A stretch of 64,000 bases of DNA from Selaginella moellendorffii. Its lineage: Eukaryota > Streptophyta > Lycopodiopsida > Selaginellales > Selaginellaceae. The notes under the pieces were generated by a model. The model saw only the letters and a list, made by a program, of their open reading frames with translations, was not told the DNA's origin and did no database searches. A program made the translations under genes and the position numbers. Position 1 is the first letter of the stretch. Every line of letters starts with the position of its first letter. Location of the stretch: assembly GCF_000143415.4 (NCBI RefSeq), contig NW_003314317.1, positions 248,001 to 312,000 on the forward strand, written 5' to 3'. This document shows, in pieces, positions 35,194 to 46,500 of the stretch.

Positions 35194-35240
35194 GTATGGG
35201 GTATTAAGTCAAGTTTGGTGGCACTAACACTTCTTGACAG
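35194..35240 (+). other. 47-bp intron inside the integrase catalytic motif
   Basis: The segment begins GTATGG and ends CTTGACAG. It splits the codon for D in the H-P-Q-T-D-G-Q-T-E-R motif and contains two in-frame stops. Removal restores the exact family motif. Confidence 0.8.
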
Positions 35241-35658
35241 ACGGACAAACGGAAAGGGTGAATAGGCAACTAGAGGATTATTTGCGATGCTATGTCTCGG
35301 GAGACTAGACTGATTGGGTAAGTCATTTAGGACTTGTGGAAATTTGTTATAACAACTAACCACATTCGAGTATCGGGGTGAGTCCATGGGAAGTCATCAA
35401 TGGGCGAGCTATTGAAGGTCCTGTGGAACTCGGCGTGGCCGAGTATCATGGAGTGCTACCCGCAATGGAGGCATTCATGGCGGAAAGACTCAACATTTGG
35501 AATCTAGTGAGGGATTCCTTGGAACGGGTGCAACAAAGGCAAACCAAGTACGTGAACCAGAAGCGCCGGGACGTAGAGTTCCAAGCTGGGGAGAAGGTGT
35601 GGTTGAGCACCAAGAACCTCAGGCTACCAAGTGAGATCAACCAAAAGTTGACCCAAAG

Positions 35659-35710
35659 GAAAAATTGCATGTATTCCTGTAAATGAATTGATCTTGAGTT
35701 CCTTAAGCAA
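35659..35710 (+). other. Former intron with both splice sites mutated
   Basis: It corresponds to 73-124 of copy 1. Here the donor GT is GA and the acceptor AG is AA, so splicing is presumably lost. Confidence 0.7.
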
Positions 35711-36092
35711 GTTCGCGAGGCCTTACGAGATTGAGGCTCGAATCGGTAAAGTGGCTTACCGTTTCCGACTTCCTCGAGAGATGGGGAAGATGCATCCCGT
35801 GTTCCACGTGAGCTTACTCAAGTCGTATTTTGAGGATCCGCTTCGCAAGGACCAAGTAAGACCTTTACTTGAGGTTATCAAAGGGGAAGAGGAATACGAA
35901 GTGGAGGCCATCCTCAATGCGCGCAAGAGCAAGCGACAAGGATGCGAGGTGAGAAAGTTCCATGTGAAGTGGAAAGGGTTTCCACACTGCGAAGCAACAT
36001 GGGAACCGAAGGAGAACCTAGCGAACGAACGAGATTTAGTGAAGGAATTTCTGCAAGGCAGAACTCTATGTACTTATGCAAAGTTCAATTAA

Positions 36093-36454
36093 AAGTATCA
36101 ATTTGAGAAGTTGAGCAATGGCATATGTTGGGACCCAAAGGCGCGCCGAAGGTAAGCTAATTAGCATGGGTTAGCTAGGTCGACCAGGCATAGGGAGCTA
36201 CGCCCAACTCCCTGCGGGGATGTCGAATCCATAGACATATTCTACGGAGGTTGGGTTCGAGTCCCAACCCCCTAGTAAAGCAAAACTGGGTTCAAGTCCC
36301 AACCCCATACTAGGATGTGGTGAGGTGAGGAGTATAGGGACACCTATATTCCGTTGTCATTGGCTCTTGGCCGGGGAGGCTAACTTAGGCACACCGCTAA
36401 GTGGGGGGATGCCCCTGGAGACATGGTCAATAAGTCGTAGGATAAAAAAGAGAC
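36093..36454 (+). other. Chromoviral 3' untranslated region with T-arm-like motifs
   Basis: It matches 507-870 of copy 1, including two GGGTTCRAGTCCC-type hairpins at about 36249-36305, and runs to the target site of the DNA transposon. No coding frame is seen. Confidence 0.85.
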
Positions 36455-36478
36455 AAGTTCTATTTCGTTGAAGTGGGA
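36455..36478 (+). repeat. Left terminal inverted repeat of the DNA transposon
   Basis: This 24-bp repeat matches the inverse of 56051-56074 at 22 positions. Confidence 0.93.
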
Positions 36479-36840
36479 ATTGTCATTATCCCACTTGTAA
36501 AATAAGGTTTCCAAACCTTTATATAGTATATAAATATAACAAAATTCAACTGCATTGAGGCACATGCCATTTTATTTTAAATAAGGAAATGTCTACTCAA
36601 TCACTTCTCCTCCCCCTGCCACTGCTTCACCTCTCTCTTCTCCTTGTCATCGTCGTCCAATTTCTTTCCATCCTTTTAATATTGGCTTAGTTGCTCCGAG
36701 TCTAGGTGGAGCCCAAGTCCCCATTCAATCTTTACTTTCCCCTTATTAATAAAACAACTTCGTAGACTTCCAATAACATGCTGTAACACTTCTAGTATAA
36801 TGCAAATCCTCTCAAAGAATTGTCTTTTAATATTAATACA

Positions 36841-36862
36841 ATGGCATGGAACCCCATGCCAT
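36841..36862. repeat. 22-bp palindrome nearest the left end
   Basis: It has ATGGCATG and CATGCCAT arms around GAACCC. It lies downstream of the stop codon of the phosphatase-like gene. Confidence 0.85.
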
Positions 36863-37917
36863 AATAAGTTACATTTTTAAATAAATACATGCCATCTCAG
36901 ACTGTTATTTTTTGCCTCCAACGCATATACAATAATCTTGGAATTTCATCACTCTCCACACTATCAGGATTTAAACCCAATAGTAATGCCATCTCTTCTC
37001 TAATACGTCCACGCTCATGTTCAATGGTCGAAAAACCCATCCGGTTGAGCAGATTATGGAGATGCGGATAGTGCTTGGCTAGACAATATACATGCCATAA
37101 ATGATGACTGGTGTCTGTCCGATCAAATGGCTTCTGATATACCGTTCCATCTGCCATTTGGTTGATTTCTGCAGCCACCTCCTGGACTGGCCGGTTCTCT
37201 ATCACCATCGCTCCAAGCCATTTTGCAAGGTCCCCCAGAACATACGGTTTCTTCTCCCTAGTTTCCATACTGCAAGAGATGGGGTGCATTGCATATGTGT
37301 GCGTGTTCGCTACAGTTTTAATCGGCGAGTCATCGATGATGAGGATTTCACTTGACCTAGCAGTCTGGTTCATCACTACAGCCTCTGGCTTGACGAAGAT
37401 GGGCTTGCTACCCCTCACATGGACCATAGTCAAGCAATCCTCCTGCGTTAGGAGAAAGTCAAATGGTAATATTACTCGCGTCTGATCGTGCATCATCTGT
37501 AGCAACGTTAATGCATTGTGGCGCATCATGGATGTCCAAACTCCCAATTGCAAATTGAACCCGGCCCTCTGTTTTAAGTGTCGCATGGTCATTATTAGAT
37601 CCCGAAGTTTCTCCTATGTGATTAATGTGAATATGTCTCTTTTGACCAACTTGCGACCGCAGGCTTTGGAGGGTGCAATGACATTCGAGGACGAGCCACG
37701 CTCATGGGAGAAAAGGACACCGTTCAGATCAAAAACGATACAGTACCTTCGCCGTGACTCTGAAATGAAATGCGTCAGCATAAAAAATGGTACAAGTCAA
37801 TTTTACCATCTACAATATTAGCGAATGGTGCTCCCGATGGTCGTTCAGAGGGTTTTGGTCGAGGAAACGTGAAGGGCGGAAATACTCTCCTCTGCAATGT
37901 GGGGTCAATTGCATCCG

Positions 37918-38014
37918 ATGGCGTGTGGGCACATGCCATTTCAGCTGTAGACTCTGGTACAACTGGCTCAACAATGGCATGGGGTGGTTCCGATGGCGTG
38001 TGATCACACGCCAT
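37918..38014. repeat. Two 22-bp palindromes inside exon 9
   Basis: Copies at 37918-37939 and 37993-38014 are translated within the phosphatase-like gene as E-M-A-C-A-H-T-P-S and E-M-A-C-D-H-T-P-S. The second is a perfect palindrome with arms ATGGCGTG/CACGCCAT around TGATCA. Confidence 0.9.
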
Positions 38015-39215
38015 TTCAGCTGGTGCCTCCGTTGGCAAAGTGGACATGACCGAACAGGCAGCAGGGGCGGTGTAGGGAGGTTCCAACAGCGCGTAGTCAG
38101 ACGATTGGGCACACGTTGAGTCCGTTGGAAATGAGGATACGACCGGCTCGGCGGCTGGGGCGGCCTCATGCGGGTCCAATGGCACCTGGTCACCGTCAGT
38201 TGGATACGTGGACAAGATTGACTCAATGGTATGGGCAGCATCAAGTGGAGCGTGGTCAGCTTGCTTGGCGTTGATATGGATAGTAGCCTCCACCAGCTCT
38301 GATGACTCTTGCAGGCAAGTAGAGTCCACTGGCGGATCCATATGCATGTCCAAATATCTCCCTTCGATTGAGATGGTATCCTCCCGTGCTACTAAAAACA
38401 AACTCATTAGCACATTGAATCAACTATACTGTATTTACCATCAACTGTTATTGAGGAACTAGGACCGATATCACTTGGGCATACTGCTAATTCTGAAAGA
38501 TTGGACATACGTTTCGACCCTTGCTTGGCACTATCCTTCCTCGACACTAAAGGCTAGAGTTTGTAAATTCAACTGAATAATCTCTACTTACCATTTGCTC
38601 TGCAACCTACATGGACAATGTTAGAAATGGTAAAAGGTTAGGAATGGATGTACTATTATTTACCTGATGGTTTGTCTTGTATGACCTTCCTCCGCTGCTC
38701 TTTGGCCACCTCAGGCTGGCCATCGTCGTCATCATCGTCGTCGTCGTTATTGTGATCGTCACCATTGTGAGGACCATCCAAGTCCTCTTCGTCCTCCTCT
38801 TCTTCGTCCTCCTCTTTTTTGTCCTCCTCTTCGTCCTTCTGCTCTTCCTGCTCATTATCTTTCTCTGGCTCCTCATCCCCCTCCTGCATTTCTTCCATAG
38901 GCTGCTCAGGCTGGATGGCTTGTTCTTCCAGGACCATCTTGGGAAAATCATCTGGCCGAGTCTCCATCTCAAAATACAAGACATCCATAGCCTGTTTTAG
39001 TGTGTGACCTAGGACTGTATCCTCACCCGACTGTCTTAACATGGTTTCTGCACGTTCTTGCACCCTTCAAAGACGACGAGATGAGAAAAACGTGGCCCTG
39101 ACTTGAAAAGCATCCCTCATCCATTGTACCTCTCCATTGAGATTGGGGAAGGGGAGTCCGCCATAGGAATCTGAGTCAGGAGGTGGTGACTGGCTGCTTT
39201 CACTCAGCCCTTGAT

Positions 39216-39583
39216 CTGCAATGAATGGCATGAGCACACACGCCATAACCGCGAGGCATTACCTATCATCTTTTCGTTGCCCTTCTTCCTTTTCGAATCA
39301 AACGCCTCTGATCCTGACAACTGTCCAACGTGCTTTCGCTTTTTATGACCACTGTCAGTTTGAGCTTGGCTGATGCTTGCCTGTTTTGCCTTTGAAGAAG
39401 TGTCTCCTGCAAGGAATGGCATGAGACCACACGCCATTGCAAATATAATTTGTACCTCCTTTTTTCCTATTGCTTGTCTGTTTGTCCTTCTTCGACGCGC
39501 CACCAGTGTGCTTTTCAGTCCTTGTGTCTGAATATTCACAACGATCTATAATCAAAATGGCGTGAGGCCTCACGTGACCTTAC
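39216..39583. repeat. Three palindromes, each inside a short intron
   Basis: Copies at 39225-39246, 39416-39437 and 39557-39578 lie in the introns 39216-39262, 39407-39455 and 39528-39583 of the minus-strand gene. Each palindrome makes up about 40-47 percent of its intron. In the first two it lies just upstream of the TTGCAG acceptor; in the third it is near the donor. Confidence 0.85.
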
Positions 39584-40581
39584 CTTGTGCAGGTTGTGAG
39601 CTCGGCCCAACATGGGTATCTTCAACAGTAGCTATTAATGCCGTTTCAGCATCTGGGGGTGGCCATGCTCCTGCATATAGAGCTTGTGAGATAACATTTA
39701 AACTTAAAGTGTGTACTCACCAGGTTCGCAGAGAAGATACTGTTTTTCTTTGGCAACTATAATTATATGCTCCATTGAAGTCACCTCTTCAATGGAGTTT
39801 GTCACCGCAACACACGGGACACCCTTGAGTAGTGCGGCTCGAAAGAATAGTCCACCGCAGTTGTACTCGACAACGCATTTGCCCTTGGAGTCGGAAGCAG
39901 GTGACCCACCCGCTATTTCGTTGAAGACCCAGCTGAGCATTTCCCATGCTGCACCTGGAGCTTTCTCTGGATTCTCTACTCTTTGCGGCTCTTCTTTTTG
40001 GTGGGTGTAGTGTTCGAACCCGAGGCAATGGCATCACCGAGTAGCTTCTTTTTTGGAGCAGGAGAGTCGGACGTTGGCTTGAGCTTGACCACCATTTTCT
40101 GCTTCGGGGTAGTTTCCAGATTGACCCCCTTCCCCTTCGCTTCGCGAACTGGAGGCACTCTCAACGGCTCAATGTTGGAATATAGTTTTTGAACATCGCC
40201 GTAGGTGAGGTCCGTAGATTCCATGTGATCTTCATAGACCCGTAGTGTCTTTAAAATTGTGGGCCTCCTGGACAACCTCTCCCTAGCTCCCTCTAGGAAT
40301 TCCTCATAACCGCTGCCCCCCTCCGGGAAGCCGCTAGGATGTGCAAGGTGGATCTTGAAGGCGGACGCTGTCTCTACCACAAGTGCCAGTCCATATTCTT
40401 GCATGGAACTACATGGAGTGTCTGTCACTTGGATGAGGATCCCCATGCATTCTTTTCTCCCACCATCTGTGTTGTACAGCTTCAGATCCTCGCCTTCCAT
40501 CCCGAAAGTCCAACTGGTGAGCTCCTCCCCCTTCTTTGCATCCACATTGACAGTGGCTGGAAGAAGAACGCAATTCCTCGC

Positions 40582-41337
40582 CTATTCAGAAATGCACAAC
40601 AATTAGAGCTGACAGATGAAAAGCTAGCAGCTGGAAATAACGTGAGGCCACACGCAATTCACCACTACATCAGATGTCTTGAGGCTGCATCCTAAGATGG
40701 CGTGAGGCTACACGCCATCTGTAACCGGACTGCACTCGAGAGCCCAATCGGTGCATGCCAATGTTGCTACTAAATGGCATGTGGCCTCATGCCATTTTCT
40801 ACTTGGCCTAAAAGACTTACCATTTGAAGCCGAATGGAGGCGTGACAATCAAGGCCGGACTCGCTGGCGAATGTGCACTGTGTGTGCAGCGGATTGTAGC
40901 AGCAAGGCTACTCTGCCACTTACAGTTGGAGAGTGGCGCTGAAATCTCCCGGGACGCCAAGTGGGCTGCGTGTGGGTGGCGGAGTGGGCGGCGGAGTTGG
41001 CGGCAAAGTTACAAACTGGGTGTGTCTTGAAGTGGACGCCGATGCACACGAGCACGATGCGAGCGCGAGTGTGATGCAAGTGCGAGTGGACGCCGATGCA
41101 CACGAGAAACCTGTAGAGAAGGTAGATGAGCGCAAATGTGAGCGTGATCGCGAGTGGGAGCGCGATGCGAGCGCGAGTACAAAGCAAAATGCAAAACCTA
41201 ACCTCACACGCGCGAAATGTCACAACGGTTGGTAATCCCGCCACGTCATCATTCCTCGGACTTGGGCGCCACCATTAATTTCTTGATCGCCACGCGCATG
41301 CATGCACGTGAAATCCAAAAGAAATCCGCAACGTCAT
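40582..41337. other. Left half of the transposon's central region
   Basis: It holds palindromes at about 40639-40660, 40697-40718 and 40774-40795. Possible small 5' exons of the minus-strand gene lie between them (for example about 40672-40694). A tandem repeat of GCCGATGCACACGAG type lies near 41036-41115. No protein was recognised. It probably forms part of the bidirectional promoter. Confidence 0.5.
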
Positions 41338-41968
41338 CATTCTGTGAGCGACTAAATTTTCCATTCTACTTTAGTCAGGCAACCACACCTCCAACCACTT
41401 GGAGGAGTCTCACTCACAACCTCCGTAAGTCCTATTTCAGACTTGGGCTTGTTAGCCCCGAGAATGGCATCCCCGCCACTCAACCTTTGCACTTGATCCA
41501 AGTGCTCCACGTGTCCGATCCCATGACCGACACCCCAAGGTACCACCGACATATCTGCCCGTTACGCTAAGGCCATGCCCCTTTACCTTGGTCACACTAG
41601 TGGTCTAACACCACCTGCATCACAGTCCCCTCTCTCAAGGACTGGGCCATCCGTCCATGAGTGATCATTCTAGATCCCCTCCTTAGCATCCTTAGGATGC
41701 CCACAGACATGGGGAATAGCCTTCCCCAATATCCCTTTTCCGGTCTTCGCCAAGTCCCTTTCTGGCCATCGCCGTGTTTGCCAACACTGCCACTGGATCA
41801 AGGCTCACAGGCCCGACCACTAAGTCCCACGGTCCTCTGGGACTTCCTCACCACACGACTGTATCCTTAGTCACTACACCAGAGGACTGCTCCTCTGCCT
41901 TTCCACAGTCTGGGCCTTCGGGACAACATTTCGGAACACTGTGGCCTTACGCAAGCCTCGGGGGTACT

Positions 41969-43587
41969 TGTGAGACACAAAATCCCTAGGCCCCAAAGTG
42001 GAGCCGGAAGGGTGCCATGTGGTGGTGGCCGAAGCGAAAACCAAACGAGCGTAACACGTTTGGACTAAAAGCTCCGACTCGAAAGGTTGAGAGCGGGAGT
42101 GGAACTCCCAACAAAGTGTTCGAGGAACGAGCACGAAGCGAGCAATAAGCGAGGCTCCAAAAAGGGACCCAAAAGGACCAACCCATGACACGTGGAAGTG
42201 TCCGAGATGGACCCGAGATGGACCTGAGATGGAGTCCGAGATGGAGTCCGAGATGGAGTCCGAGATGGAGTCCGAGGTGGAGTCCGAGATGGACCCGAGA
42301 TGGAGTCCGAGATGGAGTCCGAGGTGGAGTCCGAGATGGCCCCGAGGTGGAGTCCGAGATGGACCTGAGATGGAGTCCGAGATGGAGTCCGAGATGGACC
42401 CGAGGTGGAGTCCGAGATGGACCCGAGATGGAGTCCGAGATGGAGTCCGAGGTGGAGTCCGAGATGGACCCAAGATGGACCCGAGATGGAGTCCGAGATG
42501 GAGTCCGAGATGGAGTCCGAGATGGAGTCCGAGGTGGAGTCCGAATCCGAGTCCAAGTCCGAGTCCGAGTCCGAGTCCGAGTCCGAGTCTGAGAGGGTGA
42601 AAGCCCAAAGCGTTCGTCTCCCAGACCCTGGGGGGTTTGGTGAGCTCCAAAAGTATAGTAGGGGGAGGACTGCAGTGGAGCCAGTTTGGCCAGGAAAGGT
42701 CAGTTTGGCCCAGGAAGGCCGGACCCAGTGTTGGGTGATGAGCTGCCCACTGGGAAGTCCAAGACTAGAGTGAACACAGACCGACAAGCGGGGTAGCTTA
42801 GTGAAGTGTTCAAGAGCTGGCTGTAGTTCCCCCGGGAGATCGACTGGCCGATGCTCCCAGTCCAAGTGTGGGTGGCACTACCTACTTGGATACCTGGTGT
42901 GGCTCAACGAAACCCGCTCTAAGCCCATGGCTAGAGCACCCAAGGGCAGAAGGCGAGGAGAGTACCCAGGTGGCTTGCGTAAGGCCACGGTGTTCCGAAA
43001 TGTTGTCCCAAAGGCCCAGACTATGGAAAGGAAGAGGAGCAGTCCTCTGGGGTAGTGACCAAGGACACAGTCCTGTGGTGAGGAAGTCCCAGAGGACCGT
43101 GGGACTTAGTGGTCGGGCCTGTGGGTCTCGATCCAGTGGCAGTGTTGGCAAACACGGCCAGGGGCAGAAAGGGACTTAGTGGGGACTGACAGAGGGATAT
43201 TGGGGAAGGCTATTCCCCTTGTCGGTGGGCATCCTAAGGATGCTAAGGAGTGGATCCGAAATGACCACTCACGGATGGTTTGCCTAGTCTTGGAGAGCCA
43301 AGACTGTGATGCAAGTGGTAATGGACTACTAGTGTGGCAAAGGTGATTGGGCATGGCCTTAGCGTAACGGGCTGCCATGTCGGTGGTACCTTTGAGTGTC
43401 GGTCATGGGATCGGACACGTGGAGCACTTGGACCAAGTGCAAATGTTGAGTGGCATGGATGCCATTCTCGGGGCTAGCAAGTCCCAAGTCCTGGATTGAA
43501 CTTATGGAGGTTGTGAATGAGACTCCTCCAAGTGGTCGGAGGTGTGGTTAAGTGACTAAAGTAGAATGGAAAAATTAGTCGCTTACA
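41969..43587 (+). repeat. 5' LTR of the LARD (1619 bp)
   Basis: It starts TGTGAGACAC and ends TTAGTCGCTTACA. Its minisatellite is at about 42205-42595. Confidence 0.93.
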
Positions 43588-46500
43588 ACTTGGTATCGGA
43601 GCTGTTCCTTAGTCCGACTTTTATTGGTGCTCAAATATATCACCACTAGTGTTGGCATCGGAAGGTCCGAGGAGTGGGCCTATCCTTGAGGAGTAGCAAG
43701 TCGGGAAGACATGGCTCTCCATTACAGTTCATGTGTGAACTTGTAGACGAGGTGGTGGATAGAAAAGGGCCAATAATGGAACGACTTTGGGATCTTGGGA
43801 ACAGTGCAAGGTTTTCCTCATTGAGTTGAGGATGTGATCCGGATGAGCATTTGTCTCAGCAAATTGGCTAAAGTTGTTGTGGTAAACAACTAAAGTTGGG
43901 ATCACGGGAAAGATAGAGACTCCAAAACAATAAAGGAGTCACAAGATTATCCTCATATAGTTGAAGTTGGTGCTCATGAATGTGAGACCAGAGGTAATGA
44001 CCATAGGAGGTCAAATACGGAAAAGGACTCAAGTCCTTGAAATGGTAGCCGGGGCTACCTTTAATAAATGCTGGAACAACCCAAGGAGTTGGGGGGGTGT
44101 ACTTAAAGATGAGTGGTATTCTCATCGCATGGACAAGTAGTCCTAAGGGGCAAAAGTTGCCCCCAGAGAACAAAATCAAGTGTCAGAGTAACACTTGTGA
44201 AAATAGTCCTTTTGAGTAGGACAGGAATGCAAGAAGTGTATTCCAATGAGCTAGTGCCTCACAAGTAGGACCTTAAGGGTCTGTGGATTAACCAAGTCCA
44301 AAACTGCTGATGACTCAAGTAGAGTCAAGGGATGGTCCTAAAAGGACTGATGGAAGCATTTGGACTGAGGTGTGTTGTACCCCACAAAGGATGGGGGGGG
44401 ATCATAGGATCCAAGGATGAGAACAGAGGGTATCTCATCGATGGCAAAATGTGTCATGCTAAAGTTATGGGAAAGGTGTTCCCAGAAGAAAACAACTTTG
44501 ACACAAAGTTGTGTGTGACCTCTATGGTGCAGTGCTAACGGATGGTTGGCATGAGAAAGAGCGGTGTTGGTCTTGGCAAAGACATAAACACGAAGGGGAA
44601 GTGTCATAGAGGTAGGCTCGTGGAGCCGATGGTGTGGAGACACCAAATGTGCCAAGGTGTGATACCTTGAGGCTACGTTGGTGGGTTCATGAGAACCCCC
44701 TGCCAAAGGAATCCCAATGGAAATGGGAATGGCATATCCTAAGCTGCAGAGCATGCAGTTGGAGTGTGGTGACCCAGATAATGATGGAGGTGTGAAAGCA
44801 CCAAACAATGAGTTGTAGGACTTGACAACTATGAAGCAACTAAGCAAGAGGTGCAAAATAACTGGTTGAACGGGTAGAAGGTAGCTACCCAAGACTTCTT
44901 AATAGCATAGGGAAGTCGGATATACCCTTACGGGGGATATGTTGCTTGTGTTGCGATATAGTAAGTCAATGTCATAAAAGGAAATACTCATTGTTAAGAA
45001 AGCCATCATTGGGACACCCAAACACTCTAGAACACCAGAAGGTGGTGTTTGATGTTGCGAGGGCAATGGATAAAGCCCAAGGGACTAAGTCCCTAGCGAA
45101 TGATGGATAGAAGGTGCTATCCAAATGTCCAAGGTTGCAGAGACAGGAGAGGACTGTCTACCCGAGTTGGACAAAGCCAAAAATGGAATTTTGGCAAGGC
45201 TAGTGATGGGCATGTAAAGGCCCATAAGCAACAATGTAATCCCAGTGTGCGGGATTATAAGGTGAGCATACCCGGATTGAGGAACCACTCCCTGGGCTAT
45301 TGGGTAGGTTCATCCCTAAGGATACTTGCTAAGGCATGATAGAAAGTGCAAAGCTATCCTCCTGGTCTTGAGGAGAATGACCGAAGGAAAGGTGTGAAGC
45401 CAAAAGCAAGAAGTAAGGGGATGGAACCGAACCATAGGAATCGAAGGCCATAACCAAGGTTGGTTATGCCAGCTGGGAGTGGAGAATCAAGTGGGGGCTC
45501 GAGGGTGTTGCCGCTAGCAACCGTGATGCCATGGAGAGTCTAAAATATGGAATTGTCCATGTTAGACTATGTGGCAATTGGAAAGCTTGCAAAAAGGGAG
45601 GCCTTTGCAAGCTAAGGGACAGAGTTCCTTCAAGGTTCCCGAAGACGATTCTAGGTAGCTTAGTACCTAGAAAGGCCAAAGTGTAAATGGTTCATAGAAC
45701 GCGCGAAATCAGAGTGGCGCAGCAGAAGCGTGGTCTTGAAGCTTGCCATGAGGCAAGGCTGTCAAGGTTAGGGAAGTAGTTCCCGAGTGTTCAAAGAGAG
45801 GGCTTTGAACAAAAGTCGATGGTCAAGGGCTTTCACGCTTGTGCAAAAACCATGTTACAGTGGTCGAAGGACTTGCCAAAGCGAGATTGGCAAGTCAGGG
45901 GAACAAATACCCTAGTTGAAGGTGATAACTTCAAAAAGGGTGGGCCATGGGGCCAAGCATGGAGGAGTCCATGCATGATCACAGGCCTGTCAAGTGAGAG
46001 GACTTGGCAGTGGGGAGGAACTAGGTTCTTAAGCTGTGATCTATAGCGCGCTTTGAGTATAAGTTGGTGCACCGGCGTGGGGAGTCACGCCAGGCATCCT
46101 GGGTGATGCCGTCCGTAGATGCATATACGAAGGTTGGGTTCGAGTCCCGACCCTCTAGTGCTTGGGTTCGAGTCCCAAATCACTAGGGCGTGGTGATGGT
46201 TTGGAATATGAGGACACTCATATTTCGGTGGTCATGGACTCTCAGTGGGGAGACTGGTTTGGGCACACCGCCAAGCGAGGGATGCCTCGGACTCGTGATG
46301 CACGGTTAGATTGCTTAGTGTGAAAGCTCGGCATATCTAACTTGAACGCTTTGGTGCAAGTGGCACCAAGGACGTGGTGAGTGAGATGGGGACACCTAAT
46401 CTCGGTTGCTATGAACCCTTGGCTGTAAGGGCTGGCTTGGGTGCACCGCCAAGTGTGGGGGATGCCCCCGGGGTTATAGTCAACAACTTGAAGGTCTAGA

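Larger units (their letters stand above)
34500..36092 (+). pseudogene. Chromoviral integrase with chromodomain, intron-containing
   Basis: The core residues are present: D of TMDFITGLP, D of IISDRDKIF and, after removal of a 47-bp intron (35194-35240), E of DGQTERVNRQ. The zinc finger is damaged: G-Q replaces G-H and Y replaces the first C of C-x-x-C. Stops occur at 35127-35129 (W to stop), near 35307 and near 35358. A second intron-like segment (35659-35710) precedes the chromodomain (35705-36092), which is intact with YEVEAIL and ATWEPKENL. The frame ends at TAA 36090-36092. Confidence 0.9.
36897..40581 (-). pseudogene. Transposon-borne multi-exon gene with C-terminal FCP1-like HAD domain
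   Basis: Ten exons join in one frame: 40581-40038, 39975-39721, 39670-39584, 39527-39456, 39406-39263, 39215-38664, 38606-38592, 38546-38439, 38391-37807 and 37759-36897. They total 3225 nt, and the 5' end is not found. The nine introns are 45-62 bp, all phase 1. The N-terminal 270 residues are unrecognised. The middle is lysine-rich, then strongly acidic (38680-38880), then a proline/alanine/acidic stretch. Exon 10 resembles FCP1/NIF-type HAD phosphatases: V-F-D-L-N-G-V-L, G-V-W-T-S, I-F-V-K-P-E, I-I-D-D-S-P. The second acid of the D-x-D motif is N, so catalysis is doubtful. Stops at 39067-39069 (TGA) and 37614-37616 (TAG) fit C-to-T decay. It could be a captured host gene or a standard partner of this transposon type. 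Confidence 0.7.

Noticed and set aside
38677-39000. Hydrophobic plus-strand frame of L/V/F
   Set aside because: It is the antisense of the acidic GAG/GAC-rich exon of the phosphatase-like gene.
41874-43055. Several 120-270 codon frames in the LARD 5' LTR
   Set aside because: They lie in the minisatellite and LTR body, overlap each other in four or more frames and change length with array size.
44338-44892. 184-codon minus-strand frame in the LARD interior
   Set aside because: It has no recognisable domain, is antisense to the element and stands alone. Chance is likely in a 4-kb region of moderate GC.
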